Shown: positions 12,122-22,977 of the stretch, piece by piece | Position numbering within the stretch: position 1 is the first letter of the stretch | How the letters are laid out: the number at the start of each line of letters is the position of its first letter | Source of the DNA: Hydractinia symbiolongicarpus | Taxonomy: Eukaryota; Cnidaria; Hydrozoa; Anthoathecata; Hydractiniidae | Reading direction: 5' to 3' | Assembly (NCBI RefSeq): GCF_029227915.1 | Contig: NC_079883.1 | Span: 20,338,001-20,398,000, forward strand | Length of the DNA stretch: 60,000 bases | The notes under the pieces: model-generated | Databases searched by the model: none | Told to the model about the DNA's origin: nothing | What the model saw: the letters and a program-made list of their open reading frames with translations, nothing else | Translations under genes and position numbers: made by a program

Positions 12122-12460
12122 TGATTTTTTTCACCAACTTTGTGGATTATACCAGATATATATCCATTGTTTACAGTTTTCCAATATTATAAGGATTCAG
12201 AACAAATCTTCTGTGTTATTTACTTGAATATTCATCATAGGTACCAGGGTGACATCAAAATACAAATTATTTTGATTGATTTTTTTTACCTTCTTAGTTC
12301 CTCTTATGAAACACAACTTTGTGGATTATACCAGATATATATCCATTGTTTACAGTTTTCCAATATTATAAGGATTAACAAATCTGTGTTCTTTTAATTG
12401 ATGGTGATTTTCATTGTCAGAAGAATATTCATCTTAGGTACCAGGGTGACATCAAAATAT
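12122..12460. repeat. Direct repeats inside the inserted element
   Basis: A block with GTGGATTATACCAGATATAT and the following TCCATTGTTTACAGTTTTCC occurs at about 12140 and again at about 12322. A second block, GGTACCAGGGTGACATCAAA, occurs near 12240 and again near 12437. The two blocks interleave, indicating a duplicated ~190-bp segment. Confidence 0.75.
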
Positions 12461-13707
12461 CTTATCCTAAAACAAAATTATATCAATGTATTGCTCAGCA
12501 AGATGAGAATAAGAAATATTATAAAACAAACTTGGACTATTCTTAGATTAGGTATTGCTTCATTCTTTTGTTTTTAGCAATATTATTACAATTAAAAGTA
12601 ACATGGGAAAGTCAAAGAGATCTTCTCGTGTTCTTAAAAGTTTTAAAATGAGCAGTGGGATGTTGCATATAAAATGCACTGTTTAAAAGTTCCCACAAAG
12701 TCAAAGTTCTTAGGGACAATCACAATAAAAAAGTATATGCTAAGCGTATAATTTGGCGGTGGGACGAGGTAGAATCCTTTGACGTTTAATTATATCTCAT
12801 ACTGTATACATCGATTTCTTAGAGAACAGAAAGAATTAATAACTTTTAGTGTCTACCTGCTTAGCAGGGACACATGGATGAGTGCTTATGGTTTCAAGGA
12901 CTGACAACATTCAAAGATTACCTTTTCTGATTTGATGTTTAGGGGAGGGAAAGGGGATCTGCAGATCTATTAACATTTAGCTTGGACTTTTGCGTTCATG
13001 AAAGAGCTGTCCCTTAGTTATCTTACAAGAATGTATTCTCTCCCAAACAGAAACAAAGATACACAGTTGCATAAACGGCTACACGAAGCCTACACGAAGC
13101 CAGTGACCCTTAAGACGTTAAAGAAAAAAAACTAACAAAATTCCAACTAATACACATACAGGTAGCTAGTAATACTCTATACCGAATTTAACATACACAT
13201 CAAAACATCTTTCGACCGCCAAGACAGTGTTTACATAAATTGCCTCCGTTAGCTATCTCGTTTGGCATTGGGCTTTTATGTTTTTAAACAATGCATTTGA
13301 TCAAGGCCAAGTTAAAACCTTTTGTTTTGATAAGAAAAAGATTTAAATTACACGTTTTGTAAGAACATCTGCTGGTTTACCACTTTTAAGAATAGTTCTT
13401 GACACAAAAGTGCCTAAAATTCAGGAGCAGCTAAAACTAAAATATTTCAAGTATTACTGAATTTATTGTCTCTTGCAGAGGAAGATAAAGGTTTGGTTTG
13501 AGACAACAACACGGCACACGTGGCCAAAATACTTCTCTCCAGCATTTCCAATCCTTTCAATATCTGAAAAGGTTTCCAAATTCAAAACTTCTTTATTTAA
13601 CTTAGGTGGCATACAATTGCTTTAATATTCTAGACATTTGAAGTGCTCCCTGCAATTGGACCTGATCCAGGTAAACCATGTTGAAAAAGAAACATCCACT
13701 CCATGTA

Positions 13708-13895
13708 ACCGTACCCGTGGTCGTTTTAGGCGTTTAAACTTTAAAACCCACGGACGTTTTAGGCGTTTTTTCTTCACATTCCAGAATTTCATTCATTGGA
13801 ACTTGAAAACCCGCGGACGTTTTAGGCGTTTTTTCTTCCATCTGTGATTTTCATTCATTCGGAACTTTAAAACCCGCGGACGTTTTAGGCGAATA
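13708..13895. repeat. 63-bp minisatellite in the inserted element
   Basis: GGACGTTTTAGGCG recurs at about 13752, 13815 and 13878, with a diverged first unit near 13715. Spacing is 63 bp. Each unit carries AACCCGCGGACGTTTTAGGC and a TTCATTCAT spacer. Confidence 0.8.
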
Positions 13896-14114
13896 GACAT
13901 TTTGCCTAAGATCGCCCCGGGTTTGCTTATTTGAGTAAAATAAAACACGCACGCCGCGCATCGTCATAGTCGAAATCGGCGGATGCCAAAAATAAATTGA
14001 TAAAAATAATTTAGTTTTTTTTTAGATTATTCTATCTATAGAGAATTTTTTTTCTAGTTCACAAAACTAGGCTTAGGCAATTGCCTAGGCTGCCTAACCC
14101 TAGATCCGCCCCTG

Positions 14115-15871
14115 GGGAACTACATCTCTGCTGATTCAAAAATGATAGCCGAAATGCTACTGACGCAGTACTGCAAGATGTTCAGCACACCGAAACAGTA
14201 CACTAACAAACAAAACCAAAGTCCAAGCAAACCCTCACTACAAAACGTGATATTCGATTAAACACACTTCTTTAAGGCAATCAATTAACTCTCAGCAAAC
14301 TCCTCTTCTGGTCCTGATGGCTTCCCATCTATCCTACCTAAAAAGTGCAAAAACGTCATAGCCACCCCACTCAAGCTGATTTGGACGAAATCATTTGAAG
14401 AAGGAACCATTCCAGACACACTAACCAGTGCTATAATAACCCCAAAGCACAAGAGTGGAAGCAAAACTAAAGCTGAAAACTACCGCCCAATTGCCCTAAC
14501 TTCCCACATCATAAAGGTCTTTGAAAAGGTTGTCCGAAATCAAATTGTGTCATTTATGGAAGATAATAACCTGTTCAACAGCTCCCAACATGGTTTTCGT
14601 GGTAGACGGTCATATCTGAGCCAGCTTCTTGACCATTTCAACAACATTCTACAAATACTCTGCAACAACTCAAACGCTGATGTTGTATACCTGGATTTCG
14701 CAAAAGCATTTGACAAGGTCGATATAGACATTAGGTATCAAAGGCAAACTACTCAAATGGCTGAAGTCCTTCCTAAAAGACAGAACCCAGTACGTCTCAG
14801 TAAACGGTCACCACTCACGCACCACAAAAGTCATCTCTGGTGTACCACAAGGAAGTGTGCTTGGACCGCTCATCTTCTTGATCCTTATGGGGGATATTGA
14901 TCTTTCTGTAAAGAACGCATCACTCTCAAGCTTTGCAGATGATACAAGACTTACAATGAAGGTTAGCTCTGAAAGTGACATTGAAAAAATGCAAGCAGAC
15001 CTAAACTCAGTCTACAAATGGAGTACACAAAACAACATGATGTTCAACAATACAAAGTTTGAACTCCTACAGTATGGAAAAGACCTAGATCTGAAGTCAA
15101 AGTCAAAGTACAAAACAACAGCATCAACACAAATCCAACCAAAAACACAAACCAAAGATCTTGGAATACTAATGACAGATAATGCTACCTTCAAATCGCA
15201 TATAAATAAAATCGTAGAAAATACAAAACAACTTACAAGCTTGATTCTTCGAGTCTTTCGATCGCGATCACCAGAAGTTCCCTAGACTTGAGTACTCCTC
15301 TCAACTTTGGTTTCCTGCTAGTAAAGGACAAATCAAGGTACTAAAAGTTCTGCAATGGAGCTACCTGAAAAAGATCAACTGTGTACACAGAATGACTTAC
15401 AACAACGCACTTAAACAGCTCAAATTGTACTCGTTACAACGACGACGTGAACGCTATCAAGCCATATACAGTTGGAAAATAGCTGAAGGCATTGTCCCAA
15501 ACCTTCACCCACCCATGCAAACCCATGCAACACAAAGAAAAGGGCGTCTCTTTCAACTACCATCGGTGCTGAACAATTCCACAAGCTTCGCTAAACTACA
15601 CAACAGCTTCCGTTATCAAGCTCCAAGAACCTTCAACGCCCTGCCCAAGTCTCTAAGAAGCATCACTTCATGTCCAGTTTTAAAGTTTAAAACAGCCCTC
15701 GACAAGTTTCTCAAAAATCTCCCAGATGAACCTCCGATCCCCGGGACAAATGAAGCCTCAGAAAACAGTATAGTCACTGTACTTCGATCTAATCCTCATC
15801 CTCCTCTCTTTAGAGATGGAGTAGAAGAAGCGGAAGAAGTGACTGACGTCGGTCGTCCACGACAGGCGTGA
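14115..15871 (+). pseudogene. LINE ORF2 right part: reverse transcriptase and C-terminus
   Basis: After the insertion the sequence continues with SSSGPDGFP, IITPKHKSG, ENYRPIALT, FNSSQHGFRGRRS, VVYLDFAKAFDKVD, ISGVPQGSVLGPL and SFADD (14920-14950), the ordered RT motifs. A deletion near 14725-14735 shifts the frame between the AFDKVD block and KWLKSFLKD. Another break lies near 15285. The C-terminal part from 15392 to 15871 contains RRRERYQAIYSWKI and FNALPKSLR, typical of Jockey/CR1-type C-termini. The terminal stop is TGA at 15869-15871. Confidence 0.85.
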
Positions 15872-15912
15872 AGCTACAACTTCAAAAGTTCACATAAGTA
15901 ACATAAGTAAGT

Positions 15913-16242
15913 AGGTTGTCGCAACACGTTTTTGCAGCATATTATCTGTTAACCAAATAAGAAAAATCATCCTCCATTTGACGATTTAAAAATGTTTACA
16001 TTAAAATATTTGCCCTCATTTATAATATAATCTGTGAACTCTTGGGGTATAGGGGTAGCATAATTGCTTGGTCTGTTACCTGCCAGCGAAATATTCAACG
16101 GCGACCAACATTCAGACGGTACATTCCTTCCAGATTCATCTTTTCGGTCGACAAAGTTGTAGGTAATTCTATCTTTTTTGTCGGTTTTTATGGTGGCTAC
16201 ACGTGCAACATTTTAGACGCATGCAATTAAACAAGTCCCGTT
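15913..16242. other. Non-coding, nothing recognised
   Basis: No frame, RNA fold or repeat boundary is convincing between the LINE tail and the next MITE. Confidence 0.4.
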
Positions 16243-16541
16243 GCCAACCTCGTCTTCAGGGCTTTCTGATCAATTCAAATATGAGTGCCTCCGAAGATTC
16301 AAAAAGCACGAGAGATGGTTATTTTCACCAGCTACCACCTGGGCTCCTTTCTTATAAACACCATCAACCTCGATCCCAGGAAAAGTTGTCTCTTTTTGAA
16401 TATCGGACGGCGAGACGAACATGGCAGACCTACCAATAAGCGCAGCGTCGATGAGAGACAAAAAGCCCTGGGAACGAGTTTAAAACACCATGTCAGTGTC
16501 AAAAAGTGAAAAAAGAGCCCTGGGGACAAGGTTGGTTGCTT
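16243..16541. mobile_element. MITE with CCAACCTCGTCCCCAGGGC-type ends
   Basis: The left end reads CCAACCTCGTCTTCAGGGCT and the right end, inverted, reads CAACCTTGTCCCCAGGGCTC. Internal words of the same type (AAGCCCTGGGAACGAG near 16465) suggest nesting or an internal copy. The same terminus occurs at 17449, 39110, 43571, 58634 and 59391. The several overlapping short frames here are by-products of the inverted repeats. Confidence 0.65.
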
Positions 16542-16574
16542 GAGAATGAAAATAATATATATTATATTTATAAT

Positions 16575-17192
16575 ACTAGTCGGTGGCCCGTGGAAAATAC
16601 ACGGGTTTGCCTGTTCTTTTTAAACCGCATAGGTGCGTCTTGCTACTTTCGGTACCATTTTGCGTGACAGACGAACTAACATAGACCAGCCGTTAGCCCG
16701 TGGAAAAATCCACAGGGTCGCCCGTCCTTTATATATCGCATATTTCGTGTGTCGCAACACGGCTGTTTTCTCGCGCACAAACAGACAGACGGAATACGGC
16801 TACGAGGTCGCCCGGAATACGGCTATTCTCAAAGAGACTAGTCGTTGCCCGTGGAAAAATCTACGGGTTCGCCCGTTCTTTTATAATTACCCGTCGCAAC
16901 AAAGTGGATAAAAATATATCGCATTTGATATTCGCGTTTCCGTAACATCATTTTCTAACTCAGCGGGGGGTCCGCGCAGAGACAGACAGACGGAATACGG
17001 CTATTATTATAGAGACTAGTCGTTGCCCGTGGAAAAATCCACGGTTTCGCCCGTCCTTTATATTTACCCGTCGCAACAAAGTGGATAAAAATATATCGCA
17101 TTTGATATTCGTGTTTCCGTAGCATCATTTTCTAACTCAGCGGGGGTTCCGCGCAGAGACAGACAGACGGAATACGGCTATTATTATAGAGA
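16575..17192 (-). mobile_element. Tandem array of mini-Helitrons, about four units
   Basis: On the minus strand each unit starts TCTCTATAATAATAGCCG and ends with the hairpin CCCGTGGATTTTTCCACGGG followed by CAACGACTAG, the classic Helitron 5'-TC and 3' hairpin-CTAG layout. The last two units (about 16838-17014 and 17015-17192) are 177-178 bp long. The first two are shorter and older. Units join directly, CTAG running straight into TCTCTA. None has coding capacity, so they depend on a Rep-helicase encoded elsewhere. Confidence 0.75.
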
Positions 17193-18236
17193 TAACAACA
17201 AAATCGAATTTCAGGCTGATATCATGTCAAAAAGATTAGGCTAACGCCAAATGTCCGAAAAGGCCAAAAAAACGTGCGTGTTGACTTCGTTTCGATTCAG
17301 CGGAGCGTCGCGTCTCAAAAATCAATGGGGGAGCCATGATACAAAACAAGCCACAGGTCTCAATAATTTTTGTGATGGATTATAGTATGATAATTTTCTG
17401 AAAAAGTTTAGAAAGGAGTTTTAGTCGAAACATCCTAAAACACAACCTCGTCCCCAGTGCATCAGGCGATAAGAATATCGCCGTAATTTAAGAAAGATAC
17501 AAGATGCACCTGTTATTTTTTAAAAATATTGTCTTAAAAGCTATCCGTGACACGTTATATCACTTTCGCAATAGGCGTGGAGTAATAGCCAAATGATAGA
17601 TAATATATGCCGAAACAACACAAGGTGAATAGAAACAAAACCCTTGACGATACGATAGTAAATCGTCTAATAGAAACGAATTCTTTAATTTATAGAGCGA
17701 TCTAGCCAGGAGACCCAGCATAATTTTTCTTACCAGCAGGAAATCGGAATTTAATGTGGGAAAAATTACGCTGGGTTTCAAACGATTTTCCTGCAGTCAG
17801 AATACTACCGCGTTTTGTGATTGGTAATTCTATTGTTCTTTGCTTACGTGGTCAATATCAGAAATCTTGTGTTTTGACCTCTCACTCACTCAAAAAATAT
17901 AATAAATTCTTGTATTATTTAAGAGGTAAGATGTGACCACGCCGACTTTGTGCTTATTGGTTGATTGTAACTCGGGGTTTGCTATGAGGTGAATTAGAAT
18001 TTTAGGGATTTCCTTTGACATTTGTTTGCGTCAAAGCTTTTGTTTGAGAGAAACTGAATATAAATAATTATATAAATAATATAAAATAGGCTGAGCGTAA
18101 CAAGCTTTTGAGTATTAAGAACAAAATAGATATTTTGAATCCTTTTTCAGTGTTAAAAAAGGCTGCATTCCATACTTCAGGAAAATTTTCTACGGAAAGG
18201 AACGGAAAATAATAGAAAAAAAACATAATTTTTTTA
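17193..18236. other. Non-coding, upstream of the Smad gene
   Basis: Contains one isolated ACAACCTCGTCCCCAG terminus at about 17449 and no convincing gene. Frames of 60-73 codons on both strands lack any recognisable domain. Confidence 0.4.
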
Positions 18237-18420
18237 TATAACTAGTCGTTATCTCGTGGAAAAATCCACGGGTTCGCCTGTCGCAGCTAAGCCACCAAAT
18301 TACGCCTAACCGATTTTCTATTTCTTGTTTCGCCACATAACGCGATGCAACTTTCCCCGGAATGCAACAGCAAAGAAAATTTCTCATTCGCGTGGTGTGA
18401 ACATTTTTAATCACGCATGA
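18237..18420 (-). mobile_element. Solo or truncated mini-Helitron 3' end
   Basis: AACTAGTCGTTATCTCGTGG, then AAAAATCCACGGGTTCGCC, repeats the hairpin and CTAG end of the arrays (minus orientation). The remainder diverges after the CGCAGCTAAGCCACC block, and no matching TCTCTA end is evident. Confidence 0.55.
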
Positions 18421-19132
18421 TCAAAAGATTGTATGTTATCCTTTCCTTCGTGCCGTGCCGAGGAACTTAAAGTGGAAAACGGCTTTCACCGATCAGGCTG
18501 GAAACAGAAATGAAAAAAATTAAGCCATATTTGTAATATATGTGTTTAAAATGATTCAAAGTACCAGTAATTTTTGGCGCCAAACTAACGGGTAAAGTAC
18601 GTGCTTTACTTCGCGTATATACAGAAGTTTTTAGCTCTGTGTCGCACTTTTTGTGCATAAACACAGCGCGGAAAGCGCTCAAACCAGAGTTTTGTCCTTG
18701 TCTATTTCGTGTAGATGTAACATTAGCCTTTTGATAAGCAGCTGACCTTTTAACAATAAAGAACAATAGGAGACTTCTATCAACCAATGAAAATAACGGG
18801 TAAAATTATTTAAAAGAAAGTTTGCTAAAAAACACGATCAGACGTCTAGGCTGCCATTATGTCTAGACTTCGGCTTAGACGTCACATGCTCTGTGATCAA
18901 CCAATCATATTATAGTAACAAGAACAACATTAATTTCAGACATATTAAAAGAAAAGTTCTATCTGTACCGAAATTTTGGCTAAAAGTGTTCATAAGCACG
19001 CTTGTTCAATATAGCAAAGTTTTCGCAAGAAGTTAAAATTTTATGGACGAACCTATATTTCATGTGTTCGTATTTAAGTGGAGCGAAAAGATACAAAACC
19101 TACAGAAAAAAACCACTAACACAAAGTTGTTT

Positions 19133-20961
19133 ATGTTTAAGAAAAAGTCGAGCTTGATCAGAAAAATATGGAAGTACGCCATATTTTCAGGAATGGACGA
19201 AGACATTGCAGCCGATATAAAATCTAAGCTGAGGAGCTTGCTTAAAAGTCTTAGTGAAGAAAGTTTAAAAGTATTATTGCAAAGTTTGAAAACTCGAGGT
19301 GGAGCTGACAGTCTGTGTATTCATGTACATACATCGGAACTGCGGCATTTTCAAAGATACATTCATTACTTTCCTAAACTTGTACTAGCTCAAGCGTTTA
19401 GGTACCCTCAAATTTCTGAAGATAACTATTTAAGAGACTTACCTTGTTGTTGCCAATATAACCATTGTGATAAAGAAAATGGTGTTTGTATAAATCCATA
19501 TCATTCTAGTCTCGTTGTATATTCAGGTTGGTATTCTCAAATTTTTTAAAAAAATTATTTTCAATGAACAAAGCTTAGCTAGCTAGCTAACTATCTATCT
19601 ATCTATCTAGCTAGCTAGCTAGCTAGCTAGCTAGCTAGCTATAACTCAACAGTAAGTAGATAACTGGATTCTGTAAAATTTATACCTAGAATCTGTATTG
19701 CCACCATCATATGATGAATCTTTTTCAAGTCATTCACCGTTACTACCTTATTCAACTTGGTCAAATTCAACATGGAGTGAAACTGTTGCATCAAATTACT
19801 CCTCAGGTGAGCTGAGAACATTGTATTTTGACTTAAACCTGTTTTAGCCTTTATGGTCTGTAGCTAAGACATATATCTGCATATTTTAGAAAACACAGAG
19901 GTCACGACAACTTCATCATATAGCACATCATTATATGGTATGTATATTTTAGGAAATATAAAGTGAGCGTTTTTATAGCTGCACAGACATTTTTCACTAA
20001 GAATAGTTGGCTGTAGCGAAATAAAACAGATCACAAAATTACATTATTGAAATTATATGCTAGCACTGTTTAAATTTTATCCGGAAAACTTAAAATTTAA
20101 ATCCAATACAGTGAACTATCAATATTACAAACCACTAATATAACAAACATCTCTATTGTACAAACTAAATTCTGTCATTCCTTACGAAGCCCTTTGATAT
20201 AACAAACACTCAGTTTAGGAACTTCAGGTTTGTTATATCAAAAGTTAACTGATTATTTTCTTATGCTATATCATTCTATATATTTTATTATAGATTATAT
20301 AGTATATTATATAGATATTAATTACTGTGATTTATTTGCTCTTGTTTTAGGCAGTTCTTTATCTGCTGATTCATACTATCATGACTTGTCATCTCCTTGG
20401 TGTAGAATTAGTTATTGGGAACATAAAACTAGAGTTGGAAAAATTTTTGATGTTCAAGATGACTGTGTTAATGTATTTAACGAAATGCCACAGGGTAAAG
20501 GACTTTGTTTGTCGGTTTTAAATTGTAATTCTGAAAGAAACGAATCGTCAGATAAAGTTAGAGGCACAATAGGGCATGGGTTCCAATTAAGCCGCGAATA
20601 TGATGGTGTTTGGTTATATAACCAAAGTGAAATTGTACTATTTACTGGATCACCAACAATTCAAACAGAAAGTGCAGACCTTACTCCCACTACACTTCCT
20701 GTTGTAAAACGATTGCCACCTGGCTCTTCAGTTCTTGTCCTGGACCCAAACCTGTTAAATGAAGTCAGTGAAAAAAACATAGATGACTCTGTTAAAGATT
20801 TAAAATATGATGCATCTGAGAACTCAGGGTCATACACCTCAAAGCTCTATCAATATTGCATTCGTGTCAGCTTTGGAAAAGGTTGGGGAGCTAACTATAC
20901 CCGTATGTCTATCACACAGTGTCCTTGCTGGATTGAAATATATTTGAATGTGCGTTTATAA
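19133..20961 (+). CDS. SMAD6/7-like: Inhibitory Smad (SMAD6/7 type), three exons
   Basis: Exons are 19133-19526, 19690-19806 and 20351-20961. All junctions are GT/AG and in phase, giving 373 aa. I-Smads act in the cytoplasm and nucleus to damp TGF-beta/BMP signalling, blocking type I receptors and recruiting Smurf ubiquitin ligases. The start MFKKKSSLIRKIW resembles the vertebrate SMAD6/7 N-terminus, so I prefer 19133 over the in-frame ATG at 19043. An MH1-like domain (about residues 25-130) has LLQSLKTRGG and the cysteine-rich CCCQYNHC and CINPYH. Exon 2 encodes a PPSY motif (136-139), the PY motif that binds WW domains. MH2 spans about 187-373 (WCRISYWEHKTRVGK to CPCWIEIYLNVRL). It lacks the C-terminal SSXS phosphorylation site of receptor Smads, as expected for this class. 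The gene is not clearly Smad6 or Smad7 and probably predates their split. Confidence 0.93.
19574..19640. repeat. AGCT/CTAT microsatellite in Smad intron 1
   Basis: Runs of GCTA, then CTAT, then AGCT units over about 65 bp. AGCT is self-complementary, so the tract can form cruciforms. It lies 50 bp upstream of exon 2. Confidence 0.9.
20107..20250. mobile_element. Tigger/pogo-like element end in Smad intron 2
   Basis: TACAGTGAACTATCAATATT, then ATAACAAAC and further CGAAC/ACAAAC-type words, resembles the terminal region of pogo/Tigger elements (CAGTGAA start after a TA target). Only one terminus is visible. The alignment is from memory, so this is tentative. Confidence 0.35.
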
Positions 20962-21013
20962 CAAAAGTCTGCAATACTAAAATTGCTTTTTATTTAAATA
21001 CATTAAGTAGTTT

Positions 21014-21060
21014 GAAATAAAATTTTAAAACTTCTTATGTAGTGTTCTGACTGAATAAAA
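21014..21060 (+). promoter_or_regulatory. Likely polyadenylation signals of the Smad gene
   Basis: AATAAA occurs at about 21016 and again at about 21054, 55 and 93 bp after the Smad stop codon. No other transcript end on this strand is near. Confidence 0.5.
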
Positions 21061-22977
21061 TTATTATTTTTTGCTTATTAAGAGGCCCTGTTTTGCCTTT
21101 TTCTGCAAGGTGAGACAGAGCTTCCATTTTGTTATATAGCATGTATATAATTGATAGTTATATAAATATATATGTATAAATATTTTTGTGTTTTTCCTTA
21201 TTAAGATTCATATCTTATATTAGATATATTCATATCTAAACCAGTTTGCTCATAATCATGATTAAAATAACCTTATTTTGATCTTAAGGAAATTTCTTGG
21301 AGTACAAAAATGTGTCAAAATATGTATCACAAAATACGATTTGTTTCATGTTTTAAATATTTTTGTTTTACTGTCTTAATTTGTGTTTTACTAAACTTGT
21401 ACACGACATTTTATTAATACAAAAAAATAGCAAAGTTAGCCAAAAACATTGTAATAAGGGATACTCAAAATCATCATAAGAATTTTAAAATATCTACCCC
21501 ACGGTTTTGTTAAAAAACTGAACGAATCACATTGGAAAGATCAGGAATTGGTAGTGTTTACTGAAAACATATTGAAACTGTAGTAATAATTTTTAATCCA
21601 AATTCAAAATTCTTTCAATAGCATGAATTGGTTTGCACTATTGACTATCCAATACACGTTACCCGAATTACATGTTTTGGCTTTAAAAACATATTCAACA
21701 TCATTTAATTGATGTGTATAAATTTTTTACTTATTGGACATATGAAAATGCTGTTTTGGTAGTATTGTTACAGTCAAAATCTTCTTAATTTTCTACTTGT
21801 AATAATAAGCCTTGGTTTCAAGCAGAGATTAAAATTAACACAAAAAAGCTGTATGAATCTGAAGATTTCACATTTTATCAAGTTTGAAGATGGGAATTCC
21901 AAAAAATCACATTTATTTTGTTTGAAGAAGTTAGAAATGCAGCGGTGCATCACAGAAAACTAATTCGGGAAAGGTGTTTTGCCACAGTACACAATATTTC
22001 TTAGTTGTTTTGTACGAATTAAATTTTTTTACTTAAAAATGTTTCCTTGGTTATTGTTTATTGGCGAGTGTTGAATGTACTTTCACCGAAGTATTAAAAT
22101 CATACTAACAGCTTTTGTTTTTTAAGTCACTTGTGTCAAACGTGTTTCTCTCAGGAGTCCCGTTGTTATTTTTTGTTTCCCAGAAAAAAATATTTCGTTA
22201 CTCAATTTTTTGTTATTTTGATTTGTCAAAGTGTCTTTTATGTACTCCGCTTATTAAATATCCGGACAAAAGGATAATTATAACTTAATTTGTGGGAATT
22301 GTGTTTGATTTGTCTAGTTTTAAAATAATAATGACTGTCTGATTGTATGTAACGATTGTTCCAAATTAGCATCGAATTGTATTGTTATAAATCCCATGAT
22401 ATACATGTCCTTTAAAACAAAATTCCTGCCACACCGACATACAGCGAACCTTGAACATGGTTAGCCGAAATATGGGCGGATTTAGCTAATTTTGACAAAT
22501 CAGCTGAAATTCTTGTGAGGTGGGGCGCTTGGAAACCGCTGGATGGAGTCGCGGTTGTGATATTAAAAGAGCCCTTTTTACAGTTGTTGTATCTAGGTGT
22601 AGCAACAAAACGGAATTTTGTTTTCATAATTTTAAAACCAGACAAAGCACACAATTTACACAAATTAGGTTTTATTTATTTTTTTGCCAAGCATTTTTTT
22701 TCAGTTCTAGACATTTTCTTGATCTGTCATGCAATATTTACAACTTTGGTTTCAACTATGGTTGCCTCCAAGGTACAAATGATACATTTTAAAGTTTCCG
22801 GATTGCTGGTTTTCTTAGCCTTCTTCTTTTTCTGTAAGTTTTCGGACAAACATAACTTTGAAGTTTTACATTGACATAACATTGGGCAGGTCTTGTTTTT
22901 AATCTCTGCTGTGCTTTCTATGGTTATATTTCTTCCTCCATTTCCATCCTTTCATATCCTTCTAACTCTCATTCAGA
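21061..22977. other. Intergenic, nothing recognised
   Basis: AT-rich sequence. Frames at 22412-22874 overlap on both strands and carry no domain signal. They are most likely chance or repeat-derived. Confidence 0.4.

Larger units (their letters stand above)
11004..14114. mobile_element. 3.1-kb non-autonomous TIR element (hAT-like) inserted in the LINE
   Basis: The ends are CAGGGGCGGATCTAGG at 11004 and its inverted copy CCTAGATCCGCCCCTG ending at 14114. GGGAA flanks both sides (10999-11003 and 14115-14119), a 5-bp target duplication. Removing the element and one GGGAA rejoins the LINE frame in phase (DESGN followed by YISADSKM), which fixes the boundaries exactly. CAGGGGCGG ends recall hAT elements, some groups of which make 5-6-bp duplications. 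That superfamily call is inference. No transposase frame is present; the longest frames inside are under 90 codons. Confidence 0.8.
8456..15912 (+). mobile_element. LINE retrotransposon with zinc-finger ORF1, interrupted copy
   Basis: The plus-strand element contains an ORF1-like zinc-finger region (8461-9590), an endonuclease (about 9595-10500), a linker, a reverse transcriptase (14280-15300) and a C-terminal region ending at a stop at 15869-15871. A short tail of ACATAAGTA-like repeats closes it near 15912. A foreign 3.1-kb element sits at 11004-14114. A 160-bp duplication and other frame breaks show the copy is dead. It meets the minus-strand LINE head-to-head at about 8455. Confidence 0.85.

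Noticed and set aside
19043-19132. Upstream in-frame ATG for the Smad gene
   Set aside because: The vertebrate SMAD6/7 N-terminus aligns with the ATG at 19133; the extra 30 codons have no counterpart, though they cannot be excluded without transcripts.
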